Positions 43,963 to 53,479 are shown, numbered from the stretch's first letter. The stretch is DNA of 64,000 bases from Streptomyces sp. TLI_105 (GCF_900105415.1 NZ_FNSM01000001.1:7882001-7946000), one strand, 5' to 3'. The notes: generated by a model from the sequence alone, not told the origin. Translations and numbers: made by a program.

Positions 43963-45429
43963 TCAGGGGCGGAACCGCTGCTGCGACGGTGGCGGAGCGG
44001 GAGGCGAAGCGGGCGCGGAGGTGTCGTCGGGCGACTGCGGCCGGGCGGTGGGGTCCCTCCGCGTCCCCGTAGACCGTCCGACGCTCCGTCGCCGTGTCCA
44101 CCACGACGCGCAGACCACGCACCCCGCCGCCCCGTACGCGGCGGTCACCCCCACGACGCCGGTGACCGGGCCGGCGAGGTACGCCACCGCGCCGGCCAGG
44201 GCGACGCCGAGCCACTCCCAGCGACCGTCCAGGGCGACGAGGGCGATGAGCAGCAGGGCGTACCAGGAGTAGCCGGGGGTCAGCAGGAGGAAGGTCGTGC
44301 CCGTGGTCGACAGCGCGCCGCGCCAGGGACGTTCGGGGTCGCCACGCCACCACACCGCCGCCGACACCGCCGCGATGCCCAGCAGGGCCGCGGGCAGCGC
44401 CCACGTGTCGGGCAGCACGAGCCGCAGCAGGGCGTAGCGGCCGCCCGCGCCCGCGTCGTCGTAGCCCTCCTCCCGGGCGTATCCGCTCAGGTAGCCCAGG
44501 ACCGAACCGTCGGAGAGGAGGACGTAGGGCAGGTACGTCAGCGCCACCGTCACCGCGGCCGGCAGCGCCACGGCCGCGACCGTACGGGGCCGTCGGATTC
44601 CGGACAGCGCACCGGGCAGGAGCACGGCGGGCAGCAGCTTCGCGGCGACGGCCAGACCGAGCAGCACCCCGCCCGTGACGTGGCGGCGGCGTGCCACCAG
44701 AGCGAGCGCGCCGACCGACAGGAGCACGGCCAGGACGTCGACGTGGGCGTTGTCGACCGCCTCGACGGGGACCGCCGGGCACCACGCCCACAAGGCGGCC
44801 CGGCGCGGATCCCCTCGTCGGCGCAGAACGCCGAGCAGGAGGCCGCTGACGGCCAGGGCGAGAAACGCCGAGCCCGCCTGGAGCCCCTTGTGGCGGACGC
44901 CTTCCGGTGACAGGGCGTGGACGAGGAGGAACCAGCCCTCGGCCACCGGAGGGTAGATCGTGTGTACGGCGGGCCGATTGATCCGGGTGCACCGGCCGTC
45001 GCCGTCGATCGGCGCGAGGGCGGCGCCCTCCCGCCCGCAGGCCGCAGCGCGGGGGAAGAGCCAGTCGTCCCGGAGCCCGGCGAGCGCCGGGTCGGCGGGC
45101 GCGTGGTCGTACGGCGAGATGCCGGATGCCTGGACCCGGCCGTCCCACGCGTACCGGTAGGAGTCCGTGCTCGTCCGCGGGGGCGCCACCAAGCCCGTCG
45201 CCGTCACCGCGACCGCCCCGGCGAGGACGAGCGGGACGACGTGCCGGCGGGGGACATGACGCAGGGCGACCGCGGCCGCCGCGAACACCGCCCACGCACC
45301 CGCGTACCCGACCAGGAAGCCGGTCCCGTGCGCGCCCGCGCGGAGCAGGAGGGCCAGCGATGCGGTCAGGAGCGACAGCAGGAGCACGGTGACGACGACG
45401 GGAGGCGGGAGACGGCGATCGCGGGTCAT
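43963..45429 (-). CDS. GT87/DUF2029-like polytopic glycosyltransferase
   Basis: 488 aa with about 11-12 membrane helices. An extracytoplasmic loop near residues 85-170 holds STDSYRYAWDGRVQASGISP and RINRPAVHTIYPPVAEGWFL, as in polyprenyl-phosphate-mannose dependent mannosyltransferases of the GT-C type; the YRY(A)WDGR motif is characteristic. The last 45 residues are a disordered Arg/Ser/Pro tail. It likely adds mannose to a cell-envelope glycan outside the membrane. The GT2, DUF2064 and epimerase genes to the right fit one surface-sugar pathway. ATG 45429. Confidence 0.8.
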   Translation of the reverse strand: MTRDRRLPPPVVVTVLLLSLLTASLALLLRAGAHGTGFLVGYAGAWAVFAAAAVALRHVPRRHVVPLVLAGAVAVTATGLVAPPRTSTDSYRYAWDGRVQASGISPYDHAPADPALAGLRDDWLFPRAAACGREGAALAPIDGDGRCTRINRPAVHTIYPPVAEGWFLLVHALSPEGVRHKGLQAGSAFLALAVSGLLLGVLRRRGDPRRAALWAWCPAVPVEAVDNAHVDVLAVLLSVGALALVARRRHVTGGVLLGLAVAAKLLPAVLLPGALSGIRRPRTVAAVALPAAVTVALTYLPYVLLSDGSVLGYLSGYAREEGYDDAGAGGRYALLRLVLPDTWALPAALLGIAAVSAAVWWRGDPERPWRGALSTTGTTFLLLTPGYSWYALLLIALVALDGRWEWLGVALAGAVAYLAGPVTGVVGVTAAYGAAGCVVCASWWTRRRSVGRSTGTRRDPTARPQSPDDTSAPASPPAPPPSQQRFRP

Positions 45430-45533
45430 GGGCGCAGACTGGCAGCGCGCACGACAGAGGCGGAGGCGACCCGGCGGGGCGTTCGGGTTTCGTAAGGTGT
45501 CGGACCGCCCGCGTCGCCGCTCGCGGCGGTGTC

Positions 45534-46718
45534 ATGGACGACATGACGTTCCGCATGCCGAGGCCGCCGCGCCTCGCGTTCCGGCCCCCGGCCGTCCGGC
45601 CTCCCGCGTTCACCGGGCGCCTTCACGATGCCAGAACCGCGACGGCCGTCGGCCGTTGGCTCGGCGTGGCCTTCGCCGTCTGCTTCCTGACCGGCCTCGT
45701 CAGCCACTACCTCCAGCAGCCGCCCGACTGGCTCGCCGACCGGCTGCCCGCCCGGCCGGTGTGGGGCTACGCACTCAGCCAGGGCCTGCACGTCGCCACC
45801 GGACTCGCGGCGATCGTGCTCCTGCTGGTCAAACTGTGGGCGGTGTACCCCCGGTTGTTCGTGTGGCCGCCGGTCCGGTCCGTGCGACACGCGCTGGAAC
45901 GGCTGTCCGTCGCGGTCCTCGTGGCCGCGGCCGTCTTCGAGGTGCTGACGGGACTGCTCAACATCGTCGAGTGGTACCCGTGGCCCTTCTCCTTCGTCCC
46001 CGTCCACTTCGCCGTCGCCTGGGTGGCGACCGGCTCGATCCTGCTGCACATCGCCGTCAAGGCACCCGACATCAGGGACCACTGGGGCCGACGCTCGGCG
46101 GGGACCCGAACCCTGCCGGCCCAGGACGCCGTCGACCGACGCTCGCTGCTCCTCGCCACGGGCGCTGCCGTCGGCGTGGTGACGCTGGCGACCGTCGGCC
46201 AGTCCTTCACCCCCTTGAAGGCGTTCGACCTGCTCGCACCCCGGCACCCCGACCACGGCCCGCAGGGACTGCCCGTGAACCGGACCGCCGCCGCGGCCGG
46301 AGTGACGGCACGCGCTCTGGCGGGCTGGCGTCTGGACGTCGCGGGACCCCGCCCGTACGTCCTCACTCTCGACGCCCTGAGATCGATGCCCCCGGCCGGA
46401 GCCCGGCTGCCGATCGCCTGTGTCGAAGGCTGGAGCGTCGGCGCCGACTGGGGCGGGGTACGCCTCCGGGACCTGATCGAGCGGGCCGGCGGACGGCCGG
46501 GCCGGGACGCCGTGCGGGTGACGTCGCTGGAGGTGAACGGGGCCTACCGGGTGATGGAGATGGGCGCGGAGTACGCGGACGATCCGCTCACCCTCCTGGC
46601 CCTGAGCCTCAACGGGCAGCCGCTTTCGCTCGATCACGGCTTCCCGGCGCGGATCATCGCCCCCGGCCGGCCCGGGGTCCTGCAGACGAAGTGGGTACAC
46701 AGGCTGGAGGTGCTGTGA
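45534..46718 (+). CDS. Membrane b561-type and sulfite-oxidase-fold molybdopterin protein
   Basis: 394 aa. Four membrane helices in residues 38-190 with paired histidines (LSHYLQQ-type, SQGLHVATGLAAIVLLLVK, FVPVHFAVAWVATGSILLHI) suggest haem b binding. The C-terminal 150 residues are a sulfite-oxidase-like Mo-cofactor domain; the ligand Cys is in LPIACVEGWSVGADWGGVRL. It probably passes electrons between a periplasmic substrate and the membrane. ATG 45534 or 45543 are both possible. Its stop overlaps the next start. Confidence 0.83.
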   Translation: MDDMTFRMPRPPRLAFRPPAVRPPAFTGRLHDARTATAVGRWLGVAFAVCFLTGLVSHYLQQPPDWLADRLPARPVWGYALSQGLHVATGLAAIVLLLVKLWAVYPRLFVWPPVRSVRHALERLSVAVLVAAAVFEVLTGLLNIVEWYPWPFSFVPVHFAVAWVATGSILLHIAVKAPDIRDHWGRRSAGTRTLPAQDAVDRRSLLLATGAAVGVVTLATVGQSFTPLKAFDLLAPRHPDHGPQGLPVNRTAAAAGVTARALAGWRLDVAGPRPYVLTLDALRSMPPAGARLPIACVEGWSVGADWGGVRLRDLIERAGGRPGRDAVRVTSLEVNGAYRVMEMGAEYADDPLTLLALSLNGQPLSLDHGFPARIIAPGRPGVLQTKWVHRLEVL

Positions 46719-47137
46719 GGACGGTGAGCGTGCTGCGGTACGGACTCGGGGCGCTGGGTGTCGCCCTCGTGGGGCTCGGAGCGTGGCTGGTGGTGGCCGA
46801 GCCGGATCCGCTCGGTGTGCTCGTGTGGCTGGCGGGTGCGCTCGTCCTGCACGACGGGATCCTCGCCCCCCTCGTCCTGGCCGTGGGGCTGCTGCTCGTG
46901 GGACGGCGCCGACGGGGCCTGCTGCGCGGGGCGCTGCTGGTCGCGGGGAGCGTGGTGCTGGTGACGCTCCCCCTCCTCGTACGGCCGGGAGCGCCGCCCA
47001 ATCCCTCGGCGCTGCCCCTCCCGTACGGGCGGAACCTCGCGATCGTACTGGTGGCCGTGACCGTGGTGACGGGGGTGCGGGTCGCCGTACAGCGGTGGCG
47101 GGAGCGCCGTCAGGCCCGGGCGGCGGCGGACGACTGA
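46715..47137 (+). CDS. Small integral membrane protein
   Basis: 140 aa with four predicted helices (LRYGLGALGVALVGLGAWLV, VWLAGALVLHDGILAPLVLA, GALLVAGSVVLVTLPLLV, NLAIVLVAVTVVTGVRVAV). GTG 46715 overlaps the upstream stop, so it is translationally coupled to the Mo-protein and may be its membrane partner. No named family recognised. Its 3' end overlaps the convergent methyltransferase by 28 nt. Confidence 0.75.
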   Translation: MRTVSVLRYGLGALGVALVGLGAWLVVAEPDPLGVLVWLAGALVLHDGILAPLVLAVGLLLVGRRRRGLLRGALLVAGSVVLVTLPLLVRPGAPPNPSALPLPYGRNLAIVLVAVTVVTGVRVAVQRWRERRQARAAADD

Positions 47138-47775
47138 GGGACGAGCGACAGGAACGCACGCCCCTCCAGGGTCCATTGTTCGGAGACGTCCCAGCCGGCG
47201 CGTCGCGCGTGCGCGGCCAAGGCGCGGGTGCCGGCCCGGGCCCAGGGGAACGGCGCACCGCGTCCGCCCCTGCCGTCCTCGACGCGTACCTCGCAGCACT
47301 CGTCGACGTCCACGGGCGCGCATTCCGTGAGGAGGCGCCCGGAAGGCGACACGACCTGGCGGAGCCGGCGCAGCAGGACGGTCGGGTCGCCGCCGATCCC
47401 TATGTTGCCGTCGATCAGCAGCGCCGTGTCCCAGCGCCCCTCGGCGGGCAGCGGTTCGAAGACCGAGCGGCACAGGGCCGGCCCGCCCAGCCGCAGAGTG
47501 CGGGCGACGGCCTCGGGGCTGATGTCGATCCCCAGGGCGGGCCGGCCCTCGGCGGACAGTGCGGCGACGAGCCGGCCCGGTCCGCAGCCGATGTCGAGGA
47601 CGGTGCCCCGGCAGTGGTCGAGTACGGAGCGGTCGGCGCTGTCGGGTGCCATGCACCAGCGCTCGATCTCCAGGGGCAGGAGCCAGCCGTCGTGTCGGCG
47701 CAGGAAGAGCGGGCCCCTGCCGGTGCGCAGGGCGCAGTCGTACGGGTCGGACCGCCAGGCCGTGGCCGTGCTCAA
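47110..47775 (-). CDS. Class I SAM-dependent methyltransferase
   Basis: 221 aa. SAM motif I is VLDIGCGPGRLVAALSAEGR, motif II GIDISPEAV and motif IV WDTALLIDGNIGIGGDP. The N-terminus (SDPYDCALRTGRGPLFLRRH) is conserved in this subfamily. TTG 47775 overlaps the stop of the DUF2064 gene (TTGA), giving a coupled GT2-DUF2064-methyltransferase operon. Substrate unknown; a sugar or glycolipid is plausible from context. Confidence 0.83.
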   Translation of the reverse strand: MSTATAWRSDPYDCALRTGRGPLFLRRHDGWLLPLEIERWCMAPDSADRSVLDHCRGTVLDIGCGPGRLVAALSAEGRPALGIDISPEAVARTLRLGGPALCRSVFEPLPAEGRWDTALLIDGNIGIGGDPTVLLRRLRQVVSPSGRLLTECAPVDVDECCEVRVEDGRGGRGAPFPWARAGTRALAAHARRAGWDVSEQWTLEGRAFLSLVPQSSAAARA

Positions 47776-48404
47776 CGGCCCGCTCCCGTGGTCGTGGCGG
47801 TCAGCTCGGCGTACCGGGCGGCGAAGCGGGTCCCGGGCGCGGCGGCCGCCACCTGCCGGGCGTCCGATGCGGTGTCCACGTCCCGCAGGACGGGCAGCTC
47901 TCCGACGCGCAGCCCGGCCGCCCGCAGCCGGGCGTGCTGGACGGCGCCGGTGTCGGGTGTGGACATCGGAACGCCGAGAAGGAGGGAAGGGGCGGGACGG
48001 GCGAGGCCGAGGGCCCAGAAGCCCCCGTCGACGGCCGATCCGAACCAGGCGTCGTACGCGTCCCAGCGCAGGGCGGGGGCCAGGAGCTCCGGTGTCACGT
48101 GCGGGGTGTCCATGCCGATGAGCAGGGCCGGCCCCGGGCAGCCGGCGAACGCGGCGGCCAGGCGCACGTCGAGCCCTCCGCTTGCCTGGGGGACGACCTC
48201 GAAGCCCGGCGGCAGCCACGGACCCGGCCGCCCGTCGAGCACGAGGACGTGCCGGTCGGCGGAGACGCGCGCCACAGCCGAGAGCGTGTCGGCGAGGGCG
48301 GCCTCGGCGAGCGCGGCCGCCTCCTCGGGGGTGAACGGGGGAGTGAGCCGCGTCTTCACGCGGCCGGGCCGGGGCTCCTTGGCGATGACGAGGAGGGTGG
48401 TCAC
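47772..48404 (-). CDS. DUF2064 (TIGR04282-like) nucleotidyl/glycosyltransferase
   Basis: 210 aa, GT-A-like fold: LLVIAKEPRPGRVKTRLTPP (nucleotide binding), GPALLIGMDTPHVTPELLAP, FGSAVDGGFWALGL and a DVDT motif near the end. DUF2064 proteins are annotated as glycosyltransferases or molybdopterin-guanylyltransferase-like enzymes; exact function is unproven. GTG 48404 overlaps the GT2 stop and its stop overlaps the methyltransferase start. Confidence 0.85.
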   Translation of the reverse strand: MTTLLVIAKEPRPGRVKTRLTPPFTPEEAAALAEAALADTLSAVARVSADRHVLVLDGRPGPWLPPGFEVVPQASGGLDVRLAAAFAGCPGPALLIGMDTPHVTPELLAPALRWDAYDAWFGSAVDGGFWALGLARPAPSLLLGVPMSTPDTGAVQHARLRAAGLRVGELPVLRDVDTASDARQVAAAAPGTRFAARYAELTATTTGAGR

Positions 48405-49079
48405 GGGCGGCCACCGCCCGCCGGCGCCGGTTCGTCGAGCACCTTGCGCATGTCGTGGACCGCCTGCCAGGTGCCCTTCCAGGTACCCGTGACCTTGGAC
48501 CGGCCGGTCCGGGGCAGGTACGGGACGTCGACCTCGCGCACCCGCCAGCCGGCGTCGGCCGCCCGTACGACCATCTGCAGCGGGTAGCCGCTGCGCCGGT
48601 CGTCGAGACCGAGGCCGAGCAGCGCCTCGCGGCGGGCTGCCCGCATGGGGCCGAGGTCGCGCAGCCGCAGCCCGGTGCGCCGGCGCAGCAGCCAGGACAG
48701 GGCGAGGTTCCCGGCCCGGGCGTGGACCGGCCACGCGCCGCGCTCGGTGGGGCGCCTGCGGCCCAGCAGAAGATCGGCGGAGCCGTCGGCCACCGCACCG
48801 ACGAGGCCGGGCAGCAAGCCGGGGTCAAGGGATGCGTCACAGTCGCAGAAGCAGACGAACTCGGCTTCGGAGGCGAGCAGTCCGGCGTGGCAGGCGGCGC
48901 CGAAGCCGCGCCGGGGCTCGTGCACGACGGTGGCGCCGAGCGCGGCGGCGAGGGTCGCCGATCCGTCGGAGGAGCCGTTGTCGACGACGACGGCCCGCCA
49001 TCCGGCCGGAACGCGGGCCAGGACCCAGGGCAGGGCATCCGCCTCGTCGAGGCAGGGAAGGACGACATCTACGGTCATG
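48401..49079 (-). CDS. Family 2 glycosyltransferase (dolichyl/polyprenyl-phosphate mannose synthase-like)
   Basis: 225 aa. GT-A signature VDVVLPCLDEADALPWVLAR, VVVDNGSSDGSATLAAALGA, the DXD-type FCDCDASLDPG, and the acceptor region DLGPMRAARREALLGLGLDD. No C-terminal membrane domain. It probably transfers a sugar from a nucleotide donor to a polyprenyl phosphate, which could feed the GT87-like enzyme at 43963. ATG 49079 is taken; GTG 49088 is an alternative. First gene of its operon. Confidence 0.85.
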
Positions 49080-49211
49080 GGTGTCACATGCCTCACCGTA
49101 GGAACCGCAGGGCCTCCGAGGGGCGCTTCACTCCTTACGAAACGCGGACGTCCTCCGTCGTACGCCCAGGTGGCCGTGACCGCCCGGCGGGCGGATGCGA
49201 CGCTGTGCGGC

Positions 49212-49943
49212 ATGAGTGAGCACAGCGCCCCGCCGCCCCCGGCCCGGATCCTGGTGGTGGACGACGATCCGACCGTGGCCGAGGTGGTGACCGGATACCT
49301 CGACAGGTCCGGCTTCGCCGTGGAGCACGCGGCCGACGGTCCCGACGCCCTGCTGCGGGCCGGGGCGCGGCGGCCGGACCTCGTCGTGCTCGACCTGATG
49401 CTGCCCGGTCTGGACGGTCTGGAGGTGTGCCGGCGACTCCGGGAGACCGGGGCCGTGCCGGTGATCATGCTCACCGCACGGGGCGACGAGGAGGACCGGA
49501 TCACGGGCCTGGAGGTGGGCGCCGACGACTACGTCACGAAGCCGTTCAGCCCGCGCGAGCTCGTGCTGCGCGTCGAGTCCGTACTCCGCCGCAGCCGAGC
49601 GGCCACCGGTCCGACGGCACCGCGGACGGTCCTGCGCGCCGCCGGTCTCGCCGTCGACCCGGTCACCCGGAGGGCCACGCGTGGGGGTCGTGAACTGGCC
49701 CTCACCTTGCGCGAGTTCGACCTCCTGGCGCATTTCCTGGAGCACCCCGGCAAGGCGCACGCCAGGGAGGAGCTGATGAAGCAGGTGTGGGGTTGGGACT
49801 TCGGTGACCTGTCCACGGTCACGGTCCACGTCCGGCGGCTGCGCGCCAAGATCGAGGACGACCCGGCGCAGCCCCGGCTCATCCAGACCGTATGGGGCGT
49901 CGGATACCGCTTCGAGCCCCGGCAGGGCGGGGGAGCGGCATGA
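49212..49943 (+). CDS. OmpR/PhoB-type response regulator
   Basis: 243 aa. Receiver domain with acidic pocket VVDDDPT, phospho-acceptor Asp61 (LVVLDLMLPG), Thr in IMLTARG and Lys in YVTKPFSPREL, then a winged-helix effector domain (ALTLREFDLLAHFLEHPGK; VTVHVRRLRAKIEDDP; GVGYRFEP). ATG 49212; a leaderless or short-leader start is likely. Its stop overlaps the histidine kinase start. It may control the divergent sugar operon. Confidence 0.93.
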   Translation: MSEHSAPPPPARILVVDDDPTVAEVVTGYLDRSGFAVEHAADGPDALLRAGARRPDLVVLDLMLPGLDGLEVCRRLRETGAVPVIMLTARGDEEDRITGLEVGADDYVTKPFSPRELVLRVESVLRRSRAATGPTAPRTVLRAAGLAVDPVTRRATRGGRELALTLREFDLLAHFLEHPGKAHAREELMKQVWGWDFGDLSTVTVHVRRLRAKIEDDPAQPRLIQTVWGVGYRFEPRQGGGAA

Positions 49944-51049
49944 AGGACGTTCTGCTGATCGCCGGATTCGCCCTGGCGGGAGCCGTCTGCGCCGGTCTCG
50001 CCGGGGCGCTCGTCCTCCGTCTCGTACGACATCGTTCGGTCGCGGTCTCCCTGACGGTGGTGGCGGCCGTCACGGTGACGGCGATGCTCGCCGGGACGCT
50101 CGCGGTCGCGCAGGCCATGTTCCTGTCCGCGCACGACCTGTGGGTGGTGACCGTCGTCGTCGCGATGGCGGCCCTCGTCTCGCTCGGCACCGCCCTGGTC
50201 CTGGGCCGCTGGGTGGTGGCCCGCAGCCGGGCACTCGCCCGCGCGGCGCGCGACTTCGGCGACGGCGGCAGCTTCTCCGCCCCCGACGGCGCCGCCACCG
50301 CCGAACTCGCCGCGCTCAGCCGTGAACTGGCGGTCACCAGCGCCAAGCTCGACGTGTCCCGGCGCCGTGAGCGTGCCCTGGAGACGTCCCGCCGGGAACT
50401 CGTCGCCTGGATCTCCCACGATCTGCGCACTCCGCTTGCGGGGCTGCGGGCCATGGCGGAGGCCCTGGAGGACGGCATGGCCGCCGACCCCGCCCGCTAT
50501 CACCGACAGATGCGCACCGAGGTCGAGCGCCTGACCGCCATGGTCACCGACCTCTTCGAACTCTCCCGCATCCACGCCGGCGCCCTGACCCTCAGCCCGA
50601 GCCGCATGTCCGTGTACGACCTGGTCGACGACGCCCTGAGCGGCGCCGACCCGGTCGCGCGCGAACACGGCGTGCGCCTGGTGGGGGAGGAGGTCGCGGC
50701 GATCCCCGTCGAGGTGGACGGCAGGGAGATGGCCCGGGTCCTGGCGAACCTCCTCGTCAACGCCATCCGCCACACGCCGGCCGACGGCACCGTGGCAGTG
50801 GCGGCCGAACGCCGAGAGGACGCCGTCGTCCTGTCCGTCACCGACGGCTGCGGCGGCATCCCCGACAAGGACCTCACCCGCGTCTTCGACACCGGCTGGC
50901 GCGGCACCGAGGCCCGCACCCCGCCGGCCGGCGCCGGCCTCGGCCTCGCCATCGTCCGCGGCATCGTCGAGGCCCACGCCGGCCGCGCCGAGGTCCGCAA
51001 CGTCCCCGGAGGCTGCCGCTTCGAGGTCACCCTGCCGGCGGCGGGCTGA
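49940..51049 (+). CDS. Membrane sensor histidine kinase
   Basis: 369 aa. Helices at 5-27, 35-60 and 68-92, with almost no extracellular domain, so it probably senses within or near the membrane. Then a HAMP-like linker, HisKA with His160 in VAWISHDLRTPLAG, and HATPase_c (VLANLLVNAIRHT, VTDGCGGIPD, GAGLGLAIVRGI). It forms a pair with the upstream response regulator, with a 4-nt overlap. Confidence 0.92.
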   Translation: MKDVLLIAGFALAGAVCAGLAGALVLRLVRHRSVAVSLTVVAAVTVTAMLAGTLAVAQAMFLSAHDLWVVTVVVAMAALVSLGTALVLGRWVVARSRALARAARDFGDGGSFSAPDGAATAELAALSRELAVTSAKLDVSRRRERALETSRRELVAWISHDLRTPLAGLRAMAEALEDGMAADPARYHRQMRTEVERLTAMVTDLFELSRIHAGALTLSPSRMSVYDLVDDALSGADPVAREHGVRLVGEEVAAIPVEVDGREMARVLANLLVNAIRHTPADGTVAVAAERREDAVVLSVTDGCGGIPDKDLTRVFDTGWRGTEARTPPAGAGLGLAIVRGIVEAHAGRAEVRNVPGGCRFEVTLPAAG

Positions 51050-51055
51050 CCCCGA

Positions 51056-52117
51056 TCACCCCAAGGCCGCCGGGGCCCGTTGTTCGGCACGGGCGAACTC
51101 CGTCATGCCCTCGGCGAAGCCGACCGCGGGCCGCCAGCCCAGGTCCTTCCGCAGCAGGGCGGAGTCGGCGGTGACGTGCCGGACGTCGCCCAGCCGGTAC
51201 TCGCCCGTGACCACGGGCTCGGGACCCCCACACGCCCGGGCCAGGGCGGTAGCCATCTCGCCGACGGTGTGCGGTTCGCCGCTGCCGGTGTTGTACGCGG
51301 TGAGCGCGCCGACCGGCAGCCCGTCCCCGGCCTCCAGCGCGACCAGGTTGGCCGCCGCCACGTCCCGTACGTGCACGAAGTCCCGCCGCTGACCCCCGTC
51401 CTCGAACACCCGGGGCGCCTCGCCCCGGGCGAGGGCCGAGCGGAAGAGGGAGGCCACGCCGGCGTACGGGGTGTCGCGGGGCATCCCGGGCCCGTACACG
51501 TTGTGGTAGCGCAGCGAGACCGCCGTGCCCCCCACCGCACGAGCCCATGCGGCCGCCAGGTGCTCCTGGGCGAGCTTCGTCGTGGCGTACACGTTCCGGG
51601 GGTCCGCGGGCGCGTCCTCGCCGACCAGACCCGGGGCGAGTTCCGCGTCGCAGACGGGGCAGCGCGGCTCGAAGCGGCCCGAGGCGAGGTCCTCGGGGTG
51701 GCGGGCGCCGGGCCGTACGGCGCCGTGCGCGGGGCACTCGTACCGCCCTTCCCCGTACACGACCATCGATCCGGCGAGGACGAGTCGCCGTACGCCGAGG
51801 TCCGCCATGGCGGTGAGCAGGACGGCCGTGCCGAGGTCGTTGCAGCCCACGTACTCCGGGGCGTCGGCGAAGTCCTTGCCGAGACCGACCATGGCGGCCT
51901 GGTGGCACACCGCGTCGACACCGTGCAGGGCGGCGCCGACCGCCCGGGGATCCCGGACGTCCGCATGGAGGAACTCGACGGCCGCGACCTCGGGCGTCAC
52001 GTGGTGTGCGCCGGGCAGCAGGGCGTCGAGAACCACCGGCTCGTGCCCGGCCCTCATGAGGGCATTGACGATGTGTGAGCCGATGAATCCGGCTCCTCCC
52101 GTGACAAGTACACGCAT
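51056..52117 (-). CDS. NAD-dependent sugar epimerase/dehydratase with zinc-ribbon-like insert
   Basis: 353 aa extended SDR: MRVLVTGGAGFIGSHIVNAL, catalytic Tyr-Lys in NVYATTKLAQEHLAAAW, and VSLRYHNVYGPGMPRDTPYA. Between the core strands an insert of about 55 residues has Cys in YECPAHG and RCPVCDAEL, resembling a zinc knuckle; this insert is seen in an actinobacterial subgroup. It probably modifies a nucleotide sugar for the surface glycan made by neighbouring glycosyltransferases. ATG 52117. Convergent with the kinase gene, 6 nt apart. Confidence 0.87.
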   Translation of the reverse strand: MRVLVTGGAGFIGSHIVNALMRAGHEPVVLDALLPGAHHVTPEVAAVEFLHADVRDPRAVGAALHGVDAVCHQAAMVGLGKDFADAPEYVGCNDLGTAVLLTAMADLGVRRLVLAGSMVVYGEGRYECPAHGAVRPGARHPEDLASGRFEPRCPVCDAELAPGLVGEDAPADPRNVYATTKLAQEHLAAAWARAVGGTAVSLRYHNVYGPGMPRDTPYAGVASLFRSALARGEAPRVFEDGGQRRDFVHVRDVAAANLVALEAGDGLPVGALTAYNTGSGEPHTVGEMATALARACGGPEPVVTGEYRLGDVRHVTADSALLRKDLGWRPAVGFAEGMTEFARAEQRAPAALG

Positions 52118-52778
52118 GGGGGTGACGCTACGGACCGCCGCCGCGTCCAGGAGGTGCCCGCGCCCGGCCGTAAGACTTCCGTCATCCCAGTGGGGCATTC
52201 CCGTTCCGGCCATGTACGCATGCGGGTCGGCCGTTCCGCGCCGCATCGTGCGGGTGCGAGGCCGCCGTCAGGCGAGGCTCCCGCCGCCCCGTGACCCCCG
52301 TCCTGTGAGGTTCCTGTCGGGAATCCGGGCGCTGTCCCGGTCGAGTCACCGGAAAGCGGCGAACCGACGGGAGCACCTCAGGAAGCACCGCATCGTCGCC
52401 CTCGGCGCCGGGTGTGCCGGGAAGCCGAAGCACCTGGGCGGCAAGGCCGCACGGATCAAGGGCGGCATCCTCGGGATGTCGCTGTGGACCACCTCGCACC
52501 CGACCTTCGGCCTGCCCAGGCGCCGGCACCGCCTCACCGCCGCGACGGGCCCGTCCGCCGAGAAGGCGGCCGCGCAGAATGCGCCCGCCGAGAGCGCGGT
52601 CGTGTAGCCGCCGGGGACGGTCTCCCTGGACGGCATCACCACGGACCGCTTCGACACCGGCCGGTTCGAGGCCAACCGGTTCGAGGCCGACCGCCCGCGA
52701 ACGCCGCGATCTACGATGCCGAGAGCTCCTACTTTCGACCTGCTCGACGCCACCGTCGTCAACAAGATGGTCACGTAG
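52118..52778. other. 661-bp degenerate region
   Basis: No intact gene. One plus frame (about 52400-52607) ends in PKHLGGKAARIKGGILGMSL and NAPAESAVV but has no recognisable domain. Further on, pieces in different frames (NAAIYDAESSY near 52705, LLDATVVNKM near 52745) resemble the N-terminal part of the haloperoxidase that continues at 52779. Stops and frame changes mark it as decayed. Confidence 0.45.
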
Positions 52779-53356
52779 ATGACGGACCCCCGGAACGGCG
52801 ACGGGTCGGACGACGACCGCGTTCACATGGGCGACAACGCGCCGGGGGCCTGGCGGCCGACGAGCTACCCGGACATGCAGGATCCCCACTGCACCCAGGC
52901 GAGCCAGGCCGTCACGCCGTACTGGGGACGGGGCAAGCCCTTCGCCCCCACCTCCGGATCGCAGTTCCGGCCGCCCACATCCGGCTTGTACGGCACGTAC
53001 GAGCAGCTCCTGGCCGGCGACGCGTGCAAGGCGCAGGTGGAGGCCGCCCGGTCGGCCGGCTCCTCCAGGCCACCCGCGAGATCGCCACCACGTGCGGGCT
53101 GACCACGTACGAGAACGCGAAGCTGTTCGCCCTCGTGGCCATCACGATGGCCGATGCCGGCATCGGCCATCGTGACATGAAGTACCTCGTGCCCATCGAC
53201 CTGTGGCGCCCCGTCTCCGTCATCCGGGAAAGCGGGCTCCACCCGGAGCGGAAGCCGCTCCTGAAGAACCCGGCCGGCGTCAACCTCACGCTCTGCTTCA
53301 CCCTCGGCGACAAGATCACCCACCACGTCTGCACCACCAAGCTGCGCACGCTCTGA
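52779..53356 (+). pseudogene. 5' half of a vanadium-dependent haloperoxidase gene
   Basis: One frame gives RNGDGSDDDRVHMGDNAPGA, TPYWGRGKPFAPTSGSQFRP and SGLYGTYEQLL. After an internal deletion and frame change a second gives ATREIATTCGLTTYENAKLF, ALVAITMADAGIG and YLVPIDLWRPVSVIRESGLH, ending KNPAGVN. These are consecutive parts of the vanadium haloperoxidase family up to just before the active-site SGHA motif. The remaining C-terminal part is at 43259-43510. A short unrelated tail to 53356 follows. Confidence 0.65.
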
Positions 53357-53479
53357 GCGGGCGGGCACGTCCTGGCCCGATGACGTAAGCCTTTCGTCAT
53401 CGGGCCCTGGCTGTCCGGCGAGCGTTCGATCACCTTGAATGGCGACGAAGGTGAACAGCAGACACGGAGGAGGGGCGTC

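Noticed and set aside
52660..52690. cggttcgaggcc repeats resembling a tRNA T-loop
   Set aside because: No acceptor, D or anticodon stems can be formed around them; they lie in a decayed protein-coding frame.
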